In this document: positions 34,991-45,108 of the stretch, one piece after another
How positions within the stretch are numbered: the stretch's first letter is position 1
How the letters are laid out: every line of letters begins with the position of its first letter
Source: Xanthomonas sp. Leaf148
GTDB lineage: Bacteria > Pseudomonadota > Gammaproteobacteria > Xanthomonadales > Xanthomonadaceae
Assembly (NCBI RefSeq): GCF_001423585.1
Contig: NZ_LMOP01000009.1
Coordinates: 417,137-481,136 of the forward strand
DNA: 64,000 nucleotides
Direction of reading: 5' to 3'
Notes under the pieces: generated by a model
The model's input: only the letters and a program-made list of their open reading frames with translations
Databases searched by the model: none
Told to the model about the DNA's origin: nothing
Translations under genes and position numbers: made by a program

Positions 34991-36076
34991 GTGTCCGTGT
35001 CCTTCGCTTCCACCCGTTCTCCGTCGCCGCGCAGCGCCGACGAACTGTCCGTGATCCTGGCCGCGCCCGGTTTCGGGCTGCATTTCACCGACCACATGGT
35101 CGCCATTTCCTGGAACAACGAGCAGGGCTGGCACGACGCGCAAGTGCGTGCCTATGGCCCGCTGCAGTTGGACCCGGCCGCGTCGGTGCTGCATTACGGC
35201 CAGGAGATCTTCGAAGGCATCAAGGCCTACCGGCATGCCGATGGCTCGATCTGGACCTTCCGCCCGCAGTCCAACGGCGAACGCCTGCAGCGCTCGGCGC
35301 GTCGTCTGGCGCTGCCGGAATTGCCGGTGGACCTGTTTGTCGAATCGCTGCGCCAGCTGGTGGCCGTGGATGCCGGCTGGGTGCCGTCGGCGCCGGAGAC
35401 CAGCCTGTATTTCCGCCCGTTCATGATCGCCGATGAGGCCTTTCTGGGCGTGCGCGCCGCGCACAAGGCCTCGTACTACGTGATCGCCAGTCCGGCCGGC
35501 CCGTACTTCGCCAAGGGCGTGGCGCCGGTGTCGATCTGGTTGTCCACCGAATACGCACGTGCGGCCAAGGGCGGCACCGGCGCGGCCAAGTGCGGCGGCA
35601 ACTACGCCGCTTCGCTGCTGCCGCAGCAGAAAGCCTATGCGCAGGGCTGCTCGCAGGTGCTGTTTCTGGATCCGGTCGAAGGCAAGTACATCGAAGAACT
35701 GGGCGGCATGAACGTGTTCCTGGTCTACCAGGACGGCAGCCTGGTGACCCCGGAACTGTCCGGCAGCATCCTGGAAGGGATCACCCGCGACAGCATCCTG
35801 CAGCTGGCCCGCGACCGCGGCATGCGTGTGGTCGAGCGCAAGGTGTCCATCGACGAATGGAAGCAGGGCGTGGCGTCGGGCGAGATTGTCGAAGTGTTTG
35901 CCTGCGGCACCGCCGCGGTGGTCACCCCGATCGGTGAGCTCAAGGGCGACGGCTTTGCGGTGGGCGATCTGTCCGCGCCGGCGGGCGAGGTGACCATGTC
36001 GCTGCGCCAGGAATTGACCGATATCCAGTACGGCCGCGTGCCGGACCGGCATGGCTGGTTGGTACGTTTGTCCTGA
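34991..36076 (+). CDS. ilvE: Branched-chain amino acid aminotransferase
   Basis: A 361-residue class IV PLP-dependent aminotransferase, catalysing the last step of leucine, isoleucine and valine synthesis. ASVLHYGQEIFEGIKAYRHA, SLYFRPFMIADEAFLGV, the GGTGAAKCGGNYAASLLPQQ segment with the PLP-binding lysine, EELGGMNVFLVY and AVVTPIGELKGDG identify the eukaryote-like BCAT form. Translation probably starts at GTG 34991, preceded by AGGA. A terminator follows at 36103-36133. sufT is 65 bp upstream. Confidence 0.94.
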   Translation: MSVSFASTRSPSPRSADELSVILAAPGFGLHFTDHMVAISWNNEQGWHDAQVRAYGPLQLDPAASVLHYGQEIFEGIKAYRHADGSIWTFRPQSNGERLQRSARRLALPELPVDLFVESLRQLVAVDAGWVPSAPETSLYFRPFMIADEAFLGVRAAHKASYYVIASPAGPYFAKGVAPVSIWLSTEYARAAKGGTGAAKCGGNYAASLLPQQKAYAQGCSQVLFLDPVEGKYIEELGGMNVFLVYQDGSLVTPELSGSILEGITRDSILQLARDRGMRVVERKVSIDEWKQGVASGEIVEVFACGTAAVVTPIGELKGDGFAVGDLSAPAGEVTMSLRQELTDIQYGRVPDRHGWLVRLS

Positions 36077-36390
36077 GTCAGCGCTACAGCGTCAAAAACA
36101 GGCCTCTGCGCGTCAGCGCAGGGGCTTTTTTTTGCCTGCCATGCAGCAGAGCGACATGCATCCCGTCAAAAAACTGTGGGAAGCGGACTGAGCAGACATG
36201 ACGCTTGTCACAAAACTGATATTTAAGTTTCAAAAGTGTCGATTTCGTATTGTCCAGTCTGGTTGGAGTGGGATAGGTTCGCTGAACGGATCAATAACAG
36301 GGGATTGATTCGGGGACTCGGCGCCGACCTATGCAGGCGGTGCCGGATTACACCGCCAAGGCGGTTCTCTTTGATTTGGAAGGGAATTCG
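36077..36390. other. Intergenic region, terminator and protease promoter area
   Basis: The first part holds the ilvE terminator. The rest (36180-36390) is AT-rich for this genome and is presumably the promoter region of the first protease gene; no consensus element is clear enough to mark. Confidence 0.5.
36103..36133 (+). terminator. Rho-independent terminator after ilvE
   Basis: The stem CCTCTGCGC pairs with GCGCAGGGG (one G-T pair) around a four-base loop, followed by CTTTTTTTT. Confidence 0.88.
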
Positions 36391-38136
36391 ATGTCGAACG
36401 AGTCATTCCGCAAGCGTCCTCGCACGCTTACCGTCCTGGGCGCCACCGCGCTGACCTCCCTGTTGCTGGCAACACCTGCGTTTGCCGGTGAGGTCTACCT
36501 GGACGGTCTTGCCACTGCCCAGACCCACCAGAAATTCATTGTGACCTACAAGGACGGCAGCACTGCGCTGGCCAGTCCCACTGTGCTCAGCACCTCGCTG
36601 CGCACCGCCGCACGCGCGGTTCCGGCCAAGGCCGGCAAGGCGCTGGGTCTGAACGCGGTGCGCCGTCTGGCGCTGGGGCCCGAGCTCATCAAGGCCGACC
36701 GCGCGCTGGACCGTGCCGAGGCCGAGACCCTGATGCGGCAACTGGCCGCCGACCCGAACGTGCAGAGCGTGGAAGTGGACCAGATCCTGCGCGCCACGCT
36801 GACCCCGAACGACACCCGGCTGTCCGAGCAGTGGGGCTTTGGCACCACCAATGCCGGCCTCAACATCCGTCCGGCCTGGGACAAGGCCACCGGGACCGGC
36901 GTCGTGGTGGCGGTGATCGACACCGGCATCACCACGCATGCCGACCTCAGCGCCAATATCCTGCCCGGCTACGACTTCATCAGCGACGCGACGGCTGCGC
37001 GCGATGGCAATGGCCGCGACAGCAACCCTGCAGACGAGGGCGACTGGTATGCCGCCAACGAGTGCGGCACCGGGATTCCGGCCTCCAATTCCAGTTGGCA
37101 CGGCACCCATGTGGCCGGCACGGTCGCTGCGGTGACCAACAACAGCACCGGCGTGGCCGGTACCGCCTACAACGCCAAGGTCGTGCCGGTGCGCGTGCTC
37201 GGCAAGTGCGGCGGCTCGTTGTCGGACATCTCCGACGCCATCGTGTGGGCGTCGGGCGGCAGCGTCAGCGGCATTCCGGCCAACGCCAACCCGGCCGAGG
37301 TCATCAACATGTCGCTCGGTGGTGGCGGTGCCTGCTCGACCACCATGCAGAACGCCATCAGCGGTGCGGTGTCGCGCGGCACTACTGTGGTGGTGGCGGC
37401 CGGCAACAGCTCGGCCAACGTGTCCGGCTCGCTGCCGGCCAACTGCGCCAACGTGATCGCGGTGGCGGCCACCACCTCGGCGGGTGCCAAGGCCAGCTAT
37501 TCCAACTTCGGCGCCGGCATCGATGTGTCCGCGCCCGGCTCGGCGATCCTGTCCACGCTCAATAGCGGCACCACCACCCCGGGCAGTGCCAGCTACGCGT
37601 CCTACAACGGCACCTCGATGGCGGCGCCGCATGTGGCCGGCGTGGTCGCGCTGGTGCAGTCGGTCGCGCCGACCGCGCTCACTCCGGCAGCGGTGGAAAC
37701 CTTGCTGAAGAACACCGCACGCGCGTTGCCGGGTGCCTGTTCCGGCGGGTGTGGTGCCGGCATCGTCAATGCCGACGCCGCGGTGACGGCGGCCATCAGC
37801 GGCAGCAACGGTGGTGGCGGTGGCGGAACCGGCAACACGCTGACCAACGGCACGCCGGTCAGCGGCCTGGGCGCGGCCAGCGGTGCGGAGCTGAACTACA
37901 CCATCGCTGTTCCCGCCGGCAGCGGCACGCTGACCGTGGCGATCAGCGGCGGCACCGGCGATGCAGACCTGTACGTGCGCGCCGGTAGTGCACCGACCGA
38001 CACCACCTACGCCTGCCGTCCGTACCTCAGCGGCAATACCGAAACCTGCAACATCAGCGTGCCCTCCGGCACGTATTACGTGCGGGTCAAGGCGTACAGC
38101 ACGTTCTCTGGCGTGACCTTGAGCGCCAGCTACTAA
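36391..38136 (+). CDS. Secreted subtilisin-like serine protease with C-terminal PPC domain (paralogue 1)
   Basis: A 581-residue S8 protease. A signal peptide ends near Ala32 (LLATPAFA), and an inhibitor-like propeptide follows to about 135. The catalytic triad is Asp177 (VVAVIDTGI), His237 (SSWHGTHVAGT) and Ser409 (YNGTSMAAPHVAG). A Gly-rich linker at about 455-465 leads to a pre-peptidase C-terminal (PPC) domain (GTGDADLYVRAGS, GTYYVRVKAYSTFSGV). It resembles the extracellular protease of X. campestris, a type II-secreted virulence-associated enzyme. The ATG at 36391 follows GGAAGGG. It is the first of three tandem paralogues. Confidence 0.94.
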   Translation: MSNESFRKRPRTLTVLGATALTSLLLATPAFAGEVYLDGLATAQTHQKFIVTYKDGSTALASPTVLSTSLRTAARAVPAKAGKALGLNAVRRLALGPELIKADRALDRAEAETLMRQLAADPNVQSVEVDQILRATLTPNDTRLSEQWGFGTTNAGLNIRPAWDKATGTGVVVAVIDTGITTHADLSANILPGYDFISDATAARDGNGRDSNPADEGDWYAANECGTGIPASNSSWHGTHVAGTVAAVTNNSTGVAGTAYNAKVVPVRVLGKCGGSLSDISDAIVWASGGSVSGIPANANPAEVINMSLGGGGACSTTMQNAISGAVSRGTTVVVAAGNSSANVSGSLPANCANVIAVAATTSAGAKASYSNFGAGIDVSAPGSAILSTLNSGTTTPGSASYASYNGTSMAAPHVAGVVALVQSVAPTALTPAAVETLLKNTARALPGACSGGCGAGIVNADAAVTAAISGSNGGGGGGTGNTLTNGTPVSGLGAASGAELNYTIAVPAGSGTLTVAISGGTGDADLYVRAGSAPTDTTYACRPYLSGNTETCNISVPSGTYYVRVKAYSTFSGVTLSASY

Positions 38137-38399
38137 ACGTTGCCGTTCGACGCTGTTGCGCTGTCTGGCCGCGTGGCCAGGCAGCGCTGTCCCAGCGCGA
38201 CACCCCATCTGCGATGTCCGCCCACGTCTGCCGTTTCGGCAGGCGCAGGCAGGGCATTGCCGCTCGGCCGGAATGGACACCGGTCAGTCGTTTCGACGGG
38301 CGCCAGCGCCCGTTTCGTCCGGCCCGATCCGCGGTGTTGCGGCAAGGGCTCGGTCATCTCGCCGCAGCTGCGGCACTTCTACTTCTTGAGGAACGATCG

Positions 38400-39809
<1,410 letters not shown>

Positions 39810-40150
39810 GGCGAAGGCGAGGCGCGATGCCGGCCTGACCGCCGGCATCGACGTCGGGCCGGCCCCGACGCAGCTGTCGGTGTTTTGAATCCTGCACTGC
39901 CCCGCTTCGGCGGGGCAGTGTGCGTTTGGGCATAGGCCACGACTGGGCGTCGGCCAACCGGCGGAGGCAATGGCTGAACAAAGCGCATGGGGGAGCCTTG
40001 CTGCCGCTTCAGCCCCGCAAACGGCGCGCCGATAGCCACCGCACGTGAGGCATGGCCGTGTGCAACCGCCCCACGATCAGGCAGTGCGCGTCGCAGAGGG
40101 CGTCAGCGCGTTGTCTTCCGAATTTTCAGCTCCTTGGGGAGGGTTGATCC
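39810..40150. other. Intergenic region between protease paralogues 2 and 3
   Basis: It contains a strong hairpin at 39895-39920, the likely terminator of paralogue 2. Otherwise nothing is seen. Confidence 0.5.
39895..39920 (+). terminator. Hairpin after protease paralogue 2
   Basis: CACTGCCCCGC and GCGGGGCAGTG form a perfect 11-bp stem closed by a TTCG tetraloop. The following sequence is only weakly T-rich (TGCGTTTGGG). Confidence 0.75.
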
Positions 40151-41848
40151 ATGTCGCATGTCTCGGTTGGTGTGCTGCGCCACGCTGCGTTTGTCTGTGC
40201 GTTGTCCTGCACGTTTTATGCCACTGCCGGCGAGGTCAGCCTGCAAGGGCTGGCGTCCAGTTCCACCCATCAACGTTTCATCGTCAGCTACAAGGACCGT
40301 GTCGGCAGCAGCCGTGCGACCGGCCTGTCTGCGCCGTGGCGCGAGATCGCCAGCGCCGTGCCTGCACAGCGCGGGCGCGCGCTGGGGTTGTCCGCCACGC
40401 GCCGGCTCAGCACCGGCCCGATGCTGTTGGTGGCCGATCGCAAACTGGATCGCGTGGATGCGGAAAGCCTGATGCGGCGCCTTGCCGCCGACCCGGCCGT
40501 CAAACGTGTGGAAGTGGACGTATTGATGCGCCCCTTGCTGGTGCCCAACGATCCCGGCGTGCCGCAGCAGTGGGCGATGGGCACCAGCACCGCCGGTCTC
40601 AACATCCGGCCGGCATGGGACCGCACCACCGGCAAGGGCATCGTGGTGGCGGTGATCGATACCGGCATCACCAAGCATCCGGATCTGGACGCCAATGTGC
40701 TGCCCGGCTACGACTTCATCGTCGACCCGGCGACGGCGCGCGACGGCAATGCGCGCGACGCTAATGCCGCCGACCAGGGCGACTGGACGGCGGCAAACGA
40801 GTGCGGGGCCGGTGCGTCCGCCTCCAGCTCCAGCTGGCATGGCACGCATGTGGCCGGCATCGTGGCGGCGGTCGGCAACAATGCCGGCGGCGTGGTCGGC
40901 ACGGCGTTCAATGCCAAGTTGCTGCCGCTGCGCGTATTGGGCCGCTGCGGCGGGTACATGTCCGATATCGCCGATGCGATCGTCTGGGCATCGGGCGGCA
41001 AGGTCACCGGTGTGCCGGCCAATCCGAATCCGGCCACGGTGATCAATCTGTCGCTGGGTGGTGCGGGGAGTTGTTCGACAACGCTGAGCACAGCCATCGC
41101 CGGTGCGGTGACGCGTGGTAGCTCGGTGGTGGTGGCGGCAGGCAACAGCAATATGGATGTGGCCACCAGCGTGCCGGCCAATTGCCCGAACGTAATCGCA
41201 GTGGCGGCCACCACCTCGGCGGGCGCCAAGGCCAGCTTCTCCAACTTCGGCAAAGGCGTGGATATTGCAGCGCCGGGGCAGGCCATCGTCTCCACGCTCA
41301 ACAGCGGCACCACGGTACCGGGGAATGCGGCGTATGCGTCTTACAGCGGCACCTCGATGGCTGCACCGCATGTGGCTGGTGTGGTGGCGCTGATGCAGTC
41401 GGTGGCGCTGAATCCGCTCACGCCGGCCATGGTGAAAGCCCTGCTCAAAAGTAGCGCCCGGCCGTTGCCGGTTGCCTGCACGCAGGGGTGCGGTGCGGGG
41501 CTGGTCAATGCCGATGGCGCGGTGGCGGCGGTGATCGCGTCGACCACCTTGGCCAGGAATGTGGCACGTACCGGTTTGAGTGCAGCGCAGTCGGACGTGC
41601 TGTATTACCAGATCAACGTGCCGGCCGGTACGCGCTCGCTCAAGGTGGCGCTCAACGGAGGCAGCGGCAATGCGGATCTGTCGCTACGCGCAGCTGCACT
41701 GCCCACCGACACCGCCTACACCTGCCGCAGCCTGCTGCCAGGCAATGCCGACAGCTGCACATTGAACGCACCGGCGGCCGGCACGTATTACGTGCGGTTG
41801 AAGGCGACGCTGGCGTTTTCAGGGGTCAGCGTCACGGCGACGTACTGA
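40151..41848 (+). CDS. Secreted subtilisin-like serine protease with C-terminal PPC domain (paralogue 3)
   Basis: A 565-residue S8 protease related to the two upstream genes but more diverged. The signal peptide ends near ATAG (residue 27). The triad is Asp170 (VVAVIDTGI), His230 (SSWHGTHVAGI) and Ser402 (YSGTSMAAPHVAG). A C-terminal PPC domain is present (SGNADLSLRAAALPTD, GTYYVRLKATLAFSGVSV). Its Gly-rich linker is shorter than in paralogue 1. The ATG at 40151 follows GGGGAGG. Copy 4 of the dispersed repeat lies 35 bp after the stop. Confidence 0.93.
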   Translation: MSHVSVGVLRHAAFVCALSCTFYATAGEVSLQGLASSSTHQRFIVSYKDRVGSSRATGLSAPWREIASAVPAQRGRALGLSATRRLSTGPMLLVADRKLDRVDAESLMRRLAADPAVKRVEVDVLMRPLLVPNDPGVPQQWAMGTSTAGLNIRPAWDRTTGKGIVVAVIDTGITKHPDLDANVLPGYDFIVDPATARDGNARDANAADQGDWTAANECGAGASASSSSWHGTHVAGIVAAVGNNAGGVVGTAFNAKLLPLRVLGRCGGYMSDIADAIVWASGGKVTGVPANPNPATVINLSLGGAGSCSTTLSTAIAGAVTRGSSVVVAAGNSNMDVATSVPANCPNVIAVAATTSAGAKASFSNFGKGVDIAAPGQAIVSTLNSGTTVPGNAAYASYSGTSMAAPHVAGVVALMQSVALNPLTPAMVKALLKSSARPLPVACTQGCGAGLVNADGAVAAVIASTTLARNVARTGLSAAQSDVLYYQINVPAGTRSLKVALNGGSGNADLSLRAAALPTDTAYTCRSLLPGNADSCTLNAPAAGTYYVRLKATLAFSGVSVTATY

Positions 41849-41883
41849 GCATCGCGGGAGCACGGCTTTCGATGCGGGCTTAA

Positions 41884-42022
41884 GACCGCCGACACACCGG
41901 CTGCGCTTACCACCAGGTGGGCGCGGCCGATGCTGGGTGCGGTCTGTACCACGCCTACGTTCCGGTGCTGAGCATGCCGTCCATGCGGACCTGACGGGTG
42001 CGCTACGGTTTGTTGGCCGCTG
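41884..42022 (-). repeat. MITE-like dispersed repeat, copy 4
   Basis: In minus orientation this copy begins AGCGGCCAACAAACCGTAGC, with the shared internal segment near ACCGCACCCAGCATCGGCCG. The other end reads GACCGCCGACAC on the plus strand, a diverged terminal repeat. It ends directly against the ybaK stop codon (42023-42025) and begins 35 bp after the protease stop. Confidence 0.75.
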
Positions 42023-42496
42023 TTACTCGCACAGCGCGCAAGCCCGTGCAGTGAGTGCCTGCAGCAGCTGCGCGCCGGGCAATTCCAGCAGCAAGCCACG
42101 CTGGCCGGCATTGATCCACAGTGCCGGTGCGTCCAGCGCGGTGGCTTCGATCAGCACCGGTGCCTGCCGCTGCTGGCCGAGCGGGCTGATACCGCCCACC
42201 TTGTAGCCGGTGCGGCGTTCGGCATCGGCCACGTCCATCATGCGAGCGGACTTGCCGCCGCACGCGCTGGCCAGTTGTTTCAGCGACAGGCGCCGGTTGC
42301 AGGGAATGACTGCGCACACGGCCAGGTCGTCGACCCAGGCCATCAATGTTTTCAGTACCGTCTGCGGTGCCAGCCCAAGCGCGGTTGCCGCCTGCAGGCC
42401 TTTGGCGTCCGCGTCGGGTTGATAGTCGTAAGGGTGCAGCACGTAGGCCACGCCGGCGGCGTCCAATGCCTTGGTCGCGCGAGTGGCCTTGCTCAT
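42023..42496 (-). CDS. ybaK: Cys-tRNA(Pro)/Cys-tRNA(Cys) deacylase YbaK
   Basis: A 157-residue protein of the YbaK/EbsC family, which hydrolyses mischarged Cys-tRNA-Pro to protect translation. It shows MSKATRATKALDAAGVAYVL, LGLAPQTVLKTLMAW with the catalytic-site lysine, VIPCNRRLSLKQLASACGGK and TGYKVGGISPLGQQ in the family order. It follows the asparaginase-like gene by four bases on the same strand. The dispersed repeat copy 4 sits immediately after its stop codon. Confidence 0.92.
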   Translation of the reverse strand: MSKATRATKALDAAGVAYVLHPYDYQPDADAKGLQAATALGLAPQTVLKTLMAWVDDLAVCAVIPCNRRLSLKQLASACGGKSARMMDVADAERRTGYKVGGISPLGQQRQAPVLIEATALDAPALWINAGQRGLLLELPGAQLLQALTARACALCE

Positions 42497-42500
42497 GACC

Positions 42501-42986
42501 TCAGAGCGATTCGAAACGGTTGGCAGCGACGTTCTTGCGCACCTGTTCCGGATTCCAGATCCGCCCGTTCATGGCGATATAGACGCCGGCCGGCAGCGAC
42601 TGCACCGCACCGACCGCGCACCCGATATTGAACTCCGCATCCGAGCCGCGGAAACGCGCCGGGTTGAGCGCACCGGTCATCACGATGGTCTTGTCGGCGA
42701 TCGACTGCAGCACCTTGCCGGTTGCCACCATCGAATCGGTGCCATGGGTGATCAACACGTGGCGAGTCGGTTGGGCGGCAATGGTGGCGCGGATCAGCTC
42801 GCGATCAGCCTCGGTGATGTGCAACGAATCCTTGCGGATGATCGGAATGACCGAGAAGCGGAAGGTCACCCCCAGCTCCTTGAGGATCTGGCCAATCTGC
42901 GGGTCGCCGATCTGGTAGTCGGACTTGTCGTCGAAGTAGATCTTGTCGATCGTGCCACCGGTGGTGACGATCAGGAGGTCTTCCAT
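42501..42986 (-). CDS. Small asparaginase-domain protein
   Basis: A 161-residue protein that corresponds only to the N-terminal domain of L-asparaginases (usually about 330 residues). The two nucleophile motifs remain: VTTGGTIDKIYFD near the start and VLITHGTDSMVATG. It lacks the C-terminal domain that helps close the active site and form the dimer. Such short forms are known in several proteobacteria, so this may be a genuine family variant rather than a truncation; the frame is intact. The ATG at 42986 was chosen over 43037 because the family N-terminus starts there. Confidence 0.78.
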   Translation of the reverse strand: MEDLLIVTTGGTIDKIYFDDKSDYQIGDPQIGQILKELGVTFRFSVIPIIRKDSLHITEADRELIRATIAAQPTRHVLITHGTDSMVATGKVLQSIADKTIVMTGALNPARFRGSDAEFNIGCAVGAVQSLPAGVYIAMNGRIWNPEQVRKNVAANRFESL

Positions 42987-43160
42987 TGCTGCGGATCCTG
43001 TAGGGCCGGCACGGTGCGAGCCGCGCAAGGCCGTCATGATACGGCCCCGGCCGGCGCCCTGCAGGGCGCTGCATCAGCAGTGCAAGGCCCCCCAATTGGA
43101 TGAGGTTGTCATGATGTGGCTGCCCACCGCAGTGATGCAGTTGGATGGGCACCTGTACAA

Positions 43161-43189
43161 AGTCCGTGCTTGCTAGGCAAGCACGGACT
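43161..43189. terminator. Perfect hairpin between two minus-strand genes
   Basis: AGTCCGTGCTTGC and GCAAGCACGGACT form a 13-bp perfect stem with a three-base loop. It lies 87 bp after the stop of the minus-strand gene at 43276, a reasonable terminator position, but no strong T run follows on either strand. Confidence 0.5.
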
Positions 43190-43275
43190 CCTTGTGTCAC
43201 ACACTTCAGGTCACGCAAACACGCCGAGGGTGCAAGGCCGGACGTATGACGGCCGAGTGCCCAGACGCGATGCGA

Positions 43276-43884
43276 TCAGTTCACCCACGGGCGAACATAC
43301 TGGCATCCATAGGCTCTGTACTCGGGAAGATAGCCTTGCGTGATGATGGGTGCTCCCGAGTATTGGTAGATCTTGCTGCCTTGATAATTGCTTACAAAGT
43401 AATTGGCTGGCAACTTCACCTTGCCAAGGGGAATCGCAAACACGCCCAGATACTTCGTTCGGCCAATGCGCTCGCTCACCAAAACCGCTGTTCCGCCCTT
43501 GAATCCTACATGGGGCGTACATTCGGTCGATTCGGAGCGTTCGTTGCACTCGGTCCAGCTATGGCTGGCACTTCCGCTCAACGACAATCCTGGGATCTTC
43601 ATCGGTAGCTCCCAGTCTGCGCCGATACCGAATTCGGTACTCCGGCACGCGCCAACGGTGGAGGACTTGGTGCTGGCGCTGCAGCTTCCGTTGGTCGAGC
43701 TGAAGCAAGTGGACCAATTCTTGAAATCGCCGTCTTCATAGAACGCCTTTTGCGTCTTGCCGACCCAGCTATTGAATAACTCGATATCCTTCGCATGGAT
43801 GGTTGCGGCATTGGCGCAACTGCTTGCGAACAAAACAGCCGCCGCAGCAATCAACCAAGTGGTTTTGAATGTTTTATTCAGCAT
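43276..43884 (-). CDS. Secreted cysteine-rich protein, unknown
   Basis: A 202-residue protein with a signal peptide (to about residue 26, LFASSCANA). The mature part has six cysteines after the signal region (in STCFSSTNGSC, VGACRS, TECNER, ECTPH and YGCQYV), which would fit disulfide-bonded export to the periplasm or exterior. No family was recognised. Base composition is visibly lower in GC than the flanking housekeeping genes. The gene lies in a patch with another orphan gene; an acquired origin is plausible. Confidence 0.65.
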   Translation of the reverse strand: MLNKTFKTTWLIAAAAVLFASSCANAATIHAKDIELFNSWVGKTQKAFYEDGDFKNWSTCFSSTNGSCSASTKSSTVGACRSTEFGIGADWELPMKIPGLSLSGSASHSWTECNERSESTECTPHVGFKGGTAVLVSERIGRTKYLGVFAIPLGKVKLPANYFVSNYQGSKIYQYSGAPIITQGYLPEYRAYGCQYVRPWVN

Positions 43885-44100
43885 TTTTCAACTCCGTTGA
43901 GAATGATAAGTTTTTGAATATTTGAAAAGTGCGCACGGCTTAGGCCGGAGGGCTTTAAGTCATTGGAGATGCACCTTGAGTGATTTAGCGGCTTAACGAC
44001 GTACGCATTCCATCCAGATCAGGCGGCGACACCGTTCATGACCGGCGACCACGATGATGTGGTGTCATGCACTTCCCCCTCGTTCACGGTGAAGGCAGTC

Positions 44101-45108
44101 CTACGAGCCGCGTGCCTTGGTCAACGCGGCAAAGCTTTGTATTTCCGATTGGGATGCCTGTGGACGGGACACGGCTGCGGCAAGTTTGGATCTGAGTGGC
44201 GGAGTCAGCTCCACATCTCCGCTGCGCACCGAATTGAGCGTTTCCATTACCAACGGATTGCTCGGGTTATGCGAAAGATAGTTTGTGGCTGCCTCTGCAG
44301 CCGCCTCTGGGGAAGACAGGCGATAGACTTTTTGAGCGGCAATGGCGCGCACTGTGTCGTCGCCATCGCCTCTGATCAGGGACTCCAATTGCGACAGTGC
44401 GCTTTGTCGAAGCGCGGCACCTTCGATGGAGGTGTCCTGTTCCAGGGTCCCGATGAAGTTCAGTGCTGAAATCGACGGATAGTCGCCATTGCTGCGCTCG
44501 CCTAGCGAGGAAATCGCATCGGCCAGGATGTTAGGAGAAGCAGTCCCGGGCATGTTGGCATACGTCATGTACATGCCCCGATACAGTGACTTGTCCTTGC
44601 TTTGCCAAATGCGGTTTGCCTCGGTAACCAGCATCTCCCTGCCGGTTGCGTTAAGCACCAGCATGTTGCCAAGTTCGTCCCGGAGCATGTCATCAGGCAT
44701 CTTGCTGAGGTAGTCTGAAACGGCAAGCTTCGCTTTGGGATCGGCCTCAATGCTTGCAACCAAACGTGCCGCGAACGCGCTGCGCTGTGCATCGGAGAGC
44801 GATGGGTCGGACACTAGGCGCTCGAAATATTCTCTAACCCGGGATGCGATCTCGTCAGCGGAAAAGATGCCTTCATCCTGCGGTGACGGTGGATTTTCAG
44901 AGGCCAGGGCACGCGCATCGGTGGCGGGTGGCGAAAAATAATTGCGTGAAGAAGAAGCTTTTTTACTCAAAGAACTCCCACTGGTTGAATTGCCATGTTT
45001 CCCATTGAGTGAAGGGGTGTCGGAGTAACTGTATATTGCTATGCAGGCGATCACGCTGCCGATAGCGACGAATAAAAGATTTCGGCGTCGCGGTGTGTAT
45101 TGGTGCAT
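44101..45108 (-). CDS. Membrane-anchored protein, unknown
   Basis: A 335-residue protein. A single N-terminal membrane segment (residues 9-27, NLLFVAIGSVIACIAIYSYS) is followed by a Ser-rich linker and a mostly helical, probably periplasmic domain. A repeat-like run around 230-290 (ALSQLESLIRGDGDDTVRAI, AAEAATNYLSHNPSNPLVME) resembles HEAT/ARM-type repeats. The topology recalls lipase foldases, but their RxxFDY motif is absent, so I reject that. It lies 216 bp upstream of the secreted cysteine-rich gene on the same strand, so the two may function together. Confidence 0.7.
   Translation of the reverse strand: MHQYTPRRRNLLFVAIGSVIACIAIYSYSDTPSLNGKHGNSTSGSSLSKKASSSRNYFSPPATDARALASENPPSPQDEGIFSADEIASRVREYFERLVSDPSLSDAQRSAFAARLVASIEADPKAKLAVSDYLSKMPDDMLRDELGNMLVLNATGREMLVTEANRIWQSKDKSLYRGMYMTYANMPGTASPNILADAISSLGERSNGDYPSISALNFIGTLEQDTSIEGAALRQSALSQLESLIRGDGDDTVRAIAAQKVYRLSSPEAAAEAATNYLSHNPSNPLVMETLNSVRSGDVELTPPLRSKLAAAVSRPQASQSEIQSFAALTKARGS

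Noticed and set aside
36403..38280. Long minus-strand frames opposite the protease genes (also 38379-39848 and 40103-41371)
   Set aside because: They reflect the Gly/Ala-rich codons of the proteases read backwards. The plus-strand triads and signal peptides decide the coding strand.
44101..45108. Lipase-specific foldase
   Set aside because: The topology (N-terminal anchor, helical periplasmic domain) is similar, but the conserved RxxFDY motif is missing and no lipase gene is adjacent.
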